A DNA stretch of 64,000 nt from NCBI GenBank assembly GCA_964019695.1, contig OZ026522.1, forward strand, positions 22,746,477 through 22,810,476, written 5' to 3'. Positions 59,616 through 64,000 of this stretch are shown in pieces. Position 1 is the first letter of the stretch. Every line of letters starts with the position of its first letter. A program made the position numbers and the translations under genes. Source of the DNA: Loripinus fragilis. Taxonomy: Eukaryota; Mollusca; Bivalvia; Lucinida; Lucinidae. The notes beneath the pieces were generated by a model. It searched no databases, was not told the origin of the DNA, and was given only the letters and a program-made list of their open reading frames with translations.

Positions 59616-59848
59616 GAATCGGTGAGCATAATCGGGACACAACAAGATATAAGCATCGAAAAGCGAGTGCCAGTTCTGAGGGTAACATTTTGGCGAGAGA
59701 AACAAGTTGAGCTTTTGAAAAGCTTTCAGCAAATATTGGCAGAAGAGAACGCTTTATACGAAAATACGGGAAGACAGTACATTGAGGCGAATGGCACTAC
59801 CCCGCATCTAGTGCCTTTCACAGATATGCAGCGACGGCAAAGGCATAG
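59616..59848 (+). CDS. Orphan gene, first visible coding exon
   Basis: The frame is open from the stop at 59613 to AG|GTACGT at 59849, with a second donor GTAAGT four bases later. Base composition is more balanced than the flanks. The frame reads KRVPVLRVTFWREKQVELLK, then SFQQILAEENALYENTGRQY and IEANGTTPHLVPFTDMQRRQ. The acceptor (TTTAAG) is weak. The donor at 59849 is preferred because it is the only one whose phase joins the downstream exons without a stop. Confidence 0.45.
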
Positions 59849-62839
59849 GTACGTAAGTAGACTGTTTGAGTTTGAAATAAAATGCTGTCTAGCCTAAACT
59901 TTAGGAAAGTCTAAAATTTAAAATGTTATAAACTCAGCTTTTAGAAGTCTTTATTCTGTTCATTATCAAGTTGATGCATTGATGGACAAAAACATGCCGT
60001 AAACCCTAACACTGTGGGGACACTATTTGGACCACAGGTGTTTGTAGTTATGTCCAAAAACATGTTATTGATGCCCTAGAAGGCTTTTTCCAGTTTCTAG
60101 GGCATCAATAACATGTTTTTGGACATAACTACAAACACCTGTGATTTCGACAGCCAGCTGATAAAACAATGGTAGCACCCCCTAGTCTGTTATTACATTG
60201 CACTGCCATGTTTGCCTAGGTTTATCAACCCCAGCATTTCCCACACACAATAGGGACAATGGATAAGTTAAAAACACAGCACATTCATTTGCCCGGCTAT
60301 CCCCCCCTCCAACATCCTTGAAAAAATAGAATGCTGATTAGTTTTTATGTCAACCTGGTGCTTTACACAGTTGGATCTATAATCACAATATCTGTCATCT
60401 GCTTGATCAGGACGGGCCCTGGACGAAAATAAAAGGCAGTGAGTATCCGGCCGCCATTGGCCTGGTGCTGAAGCAAAGCAGGTATTATTATTTTTCTTAA
60501 ATTTACAAACAAAATCTATCCATATAGCAGTGCAAGAAAGATTTCTTTAGGATAAGGGAAATCTATCCAAACTTGCCTTTTCTCTGTCTTACCCAACACT
60601 TTTACAGACCCTCAAATAAAAAAAAAACTGTAAATGCTCTGGCTAGGGGAACCTATGCCAATTTTTTTCAAAAATCAAGAGACCGCCAACCCCTCCCCTG
60701 AAAGAAGTAGAGAGGGGATAAACTAAGGCCTTGTGCCACTTTTTGTTATATAATTCACTTGTCATCCATTTTCATCCAGGGCCCAAAAAATTGGCACCCA
60801 TATCATTGACTGCTAATGGAGTAAACTGGTCAGGGTTTACAATGTTAGCAAACTCGAGACATTGGATGCTTGACAAATCACTAAAACATTTATTTTTTAA
60901 ATAAAACATTGCTTAAGGAAAGGTGAATAACATACAAAACTGTAATGACCCATTTCTTTTTGGGGCAGTCTGATCTGGGTTGAAAATGTTTGCTCATACT
61001 AGACTGTTTGCAAACAATAGATCAACCCTACAGGCTCAGTACTGGTTAATGCCAAAGAACAGGCACACTATTTTTTTTATAGATATGCCTTGGCTATAAG
61101 CTCCATGATGCATTACCATCTTAAAGATCTTATTAAGTCTGAACATTTGCAAATAATTAACCTTTTTGCATATTTCACTATCAAAGAAATTTCTATATTA
61201 CTTTGAAGAATTATTATTTTCATTCATATATTGACACTTCTATTTCAAGATATGATGCCTCATAATAGTCATATCCCTCCCGATATCCCTATGGATGAAA
61301 TGAGACCTCCCATCCTGTCATATAGAAATTGCATAATAACTTTTGTTTTATTTTTTCCACATTTTCATGCACATGTATATTTTCATGCTCATTCTGTTTT
61401 TCAGCTTTGCAGAAACTGGTGGAATTTGGGATGGAGGTAATGTTCTGGACCTCCATTGGAGATCCAGTGCATTACATCTATTGTATTATCACACTTTTTC
61501 ATGCATTCGAATTTATCCTGATATTCATGCTTCAATTTTGGTATCCTGTTATCCATAAGTTACATAATTATGTCGAGTTTGCAACAGTTTTTCACAGGTT
61601 ATAATGTCGCCAATTATATGACATTATCCAATCAGATGTAGCCTTTTATTTGCAGCCAATAGTGCATTTTATTTTTTTTTCAAAGTTTCTTTATATCTTT
61701 TTTAGGTTTTATTAAGCATTGTCTTCATGCCTTGAACAATGGAGGCGACAAAGATATGCTGGTTAGAGAGTGGTTGACCATATATGTCACAAGTCGTTGG
61801 TGCTCATATATCAAAAGTAAGTGTACATTGCATAAATAACTCTTTATCTGCTGGTTTTCTCTGCTGGAAACCTTTGCAAACAGTTTGAGCCATGATCAGG
61901 CCCAACAAAATATTAGGGCCTCATGACATCTGAATTTGATCCATACTCTTTTCCATCTACACAGTGAATCCATATTAATAATGAAATTTCACCAATGGAT
62001 TGACTAGAAATCTAAACTCATTTAGTGTAAACAGCTTTTTAATTACCCAATGTGTGCTTATATGAGCATGTGTGCTTATCAGGTCGAATAACGTACCTTA
62101 AAAGTTCTAAAATTTTAAACATTTTTCTTTGCACAAAATGCTGATAACTCAGAACAGCAAATACTTAATACCATATTAATGTAGTATTGATAAATGCATT
62201 CTATCTTCGAAATAAAATCTTGTTTAAACTAAGAGATTTTCAACTGCCTTCATTTGCTGATACATGTAAAGGCCCAGATTTGCCAGTGTGAAATATAAAG
62301 TACATACATATAATAAAATTTGAAACATCACCCTAGTCCGTTTGTCCCTTACATACCCTGGGTCTCATACGAATAATGTTTTTTTTTCACATACAATGGC
62401 CCCGGGCAGGGGTCATATGTGTCAAATTGACACATAAATTTCCAGTTATTATTATTTTTGGAAAAACAGAAACAAAGCCATTTTCAAAGTTGACCTAAAT
62501 GCTAGTAAAAAGTAAAGACCTCTATGAAATGCAAACAGTGAAGACCTTGATGAAATGCCAATACAACACAGCATTCTATCAGGGTCTGCACTGTTGCCGA
62601 GACAAAAGCAGTTTTCAGAGAAATAACAAGTTTTTTGGAAATCATAACTTGGACCCCTCAATTTATAGAATGGGCCATTCTGACTTCATTATAAGTAAAA
62701 GTCTGAAAAGGCTCGGGAATTTTTTGCTTTCAGGATATTGCCTATATTTTCATACAATTTTACAAACTTTTATTGAATGGTTACCCTTTGGTTTATCATT
62801 GCAGGGAAAAAGATGAAGTATGCAGTCCATATAGTTTAG
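59616..62839 (+). CDS. Unrecognised gene, four inferred exons
   Basis: Four plus-strand segments join in one frame: 59616-59848, 61405-61436, 61706-61816 and 62805-62839. Junction phases are 2, 1 and 1, and each junction has a GT donor and an AG acceptor. The combined product is about 125 residues. It begins in the region RVPVLRVTFWREKQVELLKS, passes through TGGIWDGGFIKHCLHALNN and REWLTIYVTSRWCSYIK, and ends MKYAVHIV. I do not recognise the family. The first part looks like an amphipathic helix rich in Glu and Gln. No in-frame ATG precedes the conserved-looking part, so an upstream exon is missing or translation begins at the ATG at 59826, giving a protein of about 58 residues. It lies on the strand opposite the GPCR exon and probably upstream of it. 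Confidence 0.4.
60033..60143. repeat. 111-bp hairpin with perfect 49-bp arms
   Basis: Arm 60033-60081 (starts CACAGGTGTTTGTAGTTATG) and arm 60095-60143 are exact inverse copies, with a 13-base loop. It lies in the first intron of the orphan gene. No terminal repeats or target duplication are obvious. Confidence 0.95.
61405..61436 (+). CDS. Orphan gene, 32-bp microexon
   Basis: Flanked by CTGTTTTTCAG and GTAATG. With two bases carried from the previous exon it reads S-FAETGGIWDG plus one base. The other two frames of this segment do not join both neighbours without a stop, which is the main support for its reality. Confidence 0.35.
61706..61816 (+). CDS. Orphan gene, 111-bp exon
   Basis: The acceptor lies in a long T-rich tract (TATCTTTTTTAG) and the donor is AAA|GTAAGT, both strong. 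The open frame is FIKHCLHALNNGGDKDML then VREWLTIYVTSRWCSYIK, rich in Trp and Cys and unlike random AT-rich translation. Confidence 0.5.
62500..62610. mobile_element. MITE-C core hairpin in the orphan-gene intron
   Basis: GCAAACAGTGAAGACCTTGA and GGGTCTGCACTGTTGCCGAG flank a short ATGCC/GCATT centre. Located just before the possible last exon of the orphan gene. Confidence 0.65.
62805..62839 (+). CDS. Orphan gene, possible last exon
   Basis: After TTATCATTGCAG the frame continues R-KKMKYAVHIV and ends at TAG (62837-62839). The phase matches the preceding exon. The exon is very short and its sequence is not diagnostic, so it could be chance. Confidence 0.28.
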
Positions 62840-64000
62840 ACTCAGTTTTCTTCAAATTACTCACCTAAGCCCCCATGATGCCAAAACTTGTTTTGGGTAT
62901 AGAAGATTTAGATTATTGGAGAGCCTATCTGAGACCTGCTGTTGATCAAGGAATCTTTAATAGGCTTAGGACAAGAACATGACAGCCAAGTAGAAATGTG
63001 CTACATGTAGTTTAGACAATTGTGTTCCATCTAAGTGATAAGAACAGTTCTAAGTGAAACTATTTTTTGTGGGTACTCATTGGAAGCATCTCAATGAGAC
63101 ACTTCCAATGAGCACCAAGGTTTTTGTGGAATAATGAATCTTCCAGAATGAGATAGTGCATAGTTCTAAATTAATTTCCTTTTTTCTCAATTAAATCATT
63201 ATTGTATGTGGATACTCAACAGAACAGTCTTATTGAGACTTTTCAGAACCAAAAGCAAATGTTAAAACTGATGGGTAAGAAAATATTTACATTTTTACTC
63301 TGGAAATTTTGTTAACCTTGAATTAAGGCAAGAAGATATTTGACAGTTTTTAAGTGTAGACCAGATGATAGTTATAAGGAACCTGAATGAGGTTTAACTA
63401 TTGTTACAAACATTTTTCTACTGAAATTGACACTGGATTTTAACCATAATGATGACAATCAGTGTTTTCGTTTTGTCAGTATTACATGCACTTCCTGTTT
63501 ATTGAATAACACATCATTGATGGATACTTCTTAATTCAAATCTTTAGTAGCAAATCATGGGGTCAAGTCTGACTGGTCTAGGGACCAGACTTCATGTTGT
63601 ATAAATCTGATTGTACATTTATCATGCACTGTTTGAATCAGAATGTTTTGGTACATGTGACCTTATTACACTTATTTTCTTAAAGACAAAGATTACTGTC
63701 CAATAGAGATCATTAAAGGATTAACTGATAAGGGACAGTTTCAGTATCTCACAAAATTAATGGGGCCTCAAGAGGGGACTTACCTGTATGCAACACAATT
63801 TCATTCACTAAGATAAAGATCAATATTTTATCATAAAATACCTATTCCCTTTATGGGACCACTTTATTGCCCCAGTAAGGAAGTCATAATCACCTCATTA
63901 TGGCTGTCCTTTTGATCTGCCCAGTATGACCCCTGGAGAGAGTCATAATGAGTGGTACCAGTATTATTGCTCAAATATCTGTCCCTTTAAGAAATGTCTG
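62840..64000. other. Downstream of the orphan gene, no gene seen
   Basis: AT-rich DNA with two MITE-S hairpins. The stretch 63700-63990 has repeated CCCTTTATGGG/CCACTTTATTGCCCC-like short motifs but no open frame of note. Confidence 0.45.
63070..63280. repeat. Two MITE-S core hairpins
   Basis: The first, at 63072-63116, pairs GGGTACTCATTGGAAGC with its inverse around TCTCAATGAGA. The second, at 63212-63252, is GATACTCAACAGAACAGTCT with GAGACTTTTCAGAACC, followed by AAAACTGATGGGTAAG. Confidence 0.7.

Noticed and set aside
61329..61604. 91-codon frame with hydrophobic residues overlapping the microexon
   Set aside because: A different frame across an intron-like AT-rich region. The hydrophobicity comes from T-rich codons.

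Overview
This looks like a stretch of an invertebrate nuclear genome, most likely a bivalve or related mollusc. The DNA is AT-rich. Genes are split into short exons with GT/AG boundaries and introns of up to about 6 kb. Most of the remaining sequence is short interspersed repeats, foldback elements and tandem arrays carrying the AAGGTCAAGGTCA motif. There is no sign of prokaryotic gene packing. The species call is inference from repeat style and protein similarity.

Genes. (1) Minus strand, about 9.5-33.2 kb: a DBH/MOXD1-like copper monooxygenase in eleven recognisable exons. Every splice phase joins without a frame break and all copper-ligand motifs are present. The signal-peptide start is not resolved and the C-terminus is tentative. 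(2) Minus strand, 56,863-57,591: the last coding exon of a rhodopsin-class peptide GPCR (TM4 to C-tail). Its TM1-TM3 exons were not found. (3) Plus strand, about 59.6-62.8 kb: an unrecognised gene inferred from four exons with matching phases. It lies upstream of the GPCR exon and so may sit inside a GPCR intron on the opposite strand.

Repeats, named here for convenience. SINE-A is tRNA-headed, with copies at 9.77, 45.70 and 46.25 kb, each with target-site duplications. SINE-B is a second tRNA-headed family at 12.1, 14.1 and 22.0 kb. Several MITE families occur: MITE-C (22.74, 30.6, 38.4 and 62.5 kb, with a central palindrome resembling GCAAACAGTG), MITE-D (GGATCC ends, GGCCCGCCAGCGAAA hairpin), MITE-E (GACGTCGC family), MITE-H (1.2 and 32.5 kb), MITE-L (TTTCCAACAATGTGG ends) and MITE-S (GTCTCATCGAGAC hairpin). 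A degenerate Tc1-like transposon with recognisable ends lies at 38.76-39.61 kb. Two arrays of 43-bp palindromes lie at 2.2 and 6.1 kb.

The most striking structure is 43.04-48.69 kb. A 5.65-kb region is bounded by a perfect 30-bp inverted repeat. It holds two oppositely oriented tandem arrays of TCAAGGTCA-bearing units around a centre into which a MITE and two SINEs have inserted.

Layout: 0-9.5 kb repeats; 9.5-33.2 kb monooxygenase gene with element-rich introns; 33.2-43 kb intergenic repeats and the Tc1 relic; 43-48.7 kb large inverted element; 48.8-56.8 kb minisatellites and hairpins; 56.9-57.6 kb GPCR exon; 59.6-62.8 kb orphan gene. No functional link between the three genes is visible beyond position. 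A catecholamine-type monooxygenase and a peptide receptor are both plausible neuroendocrine genes.
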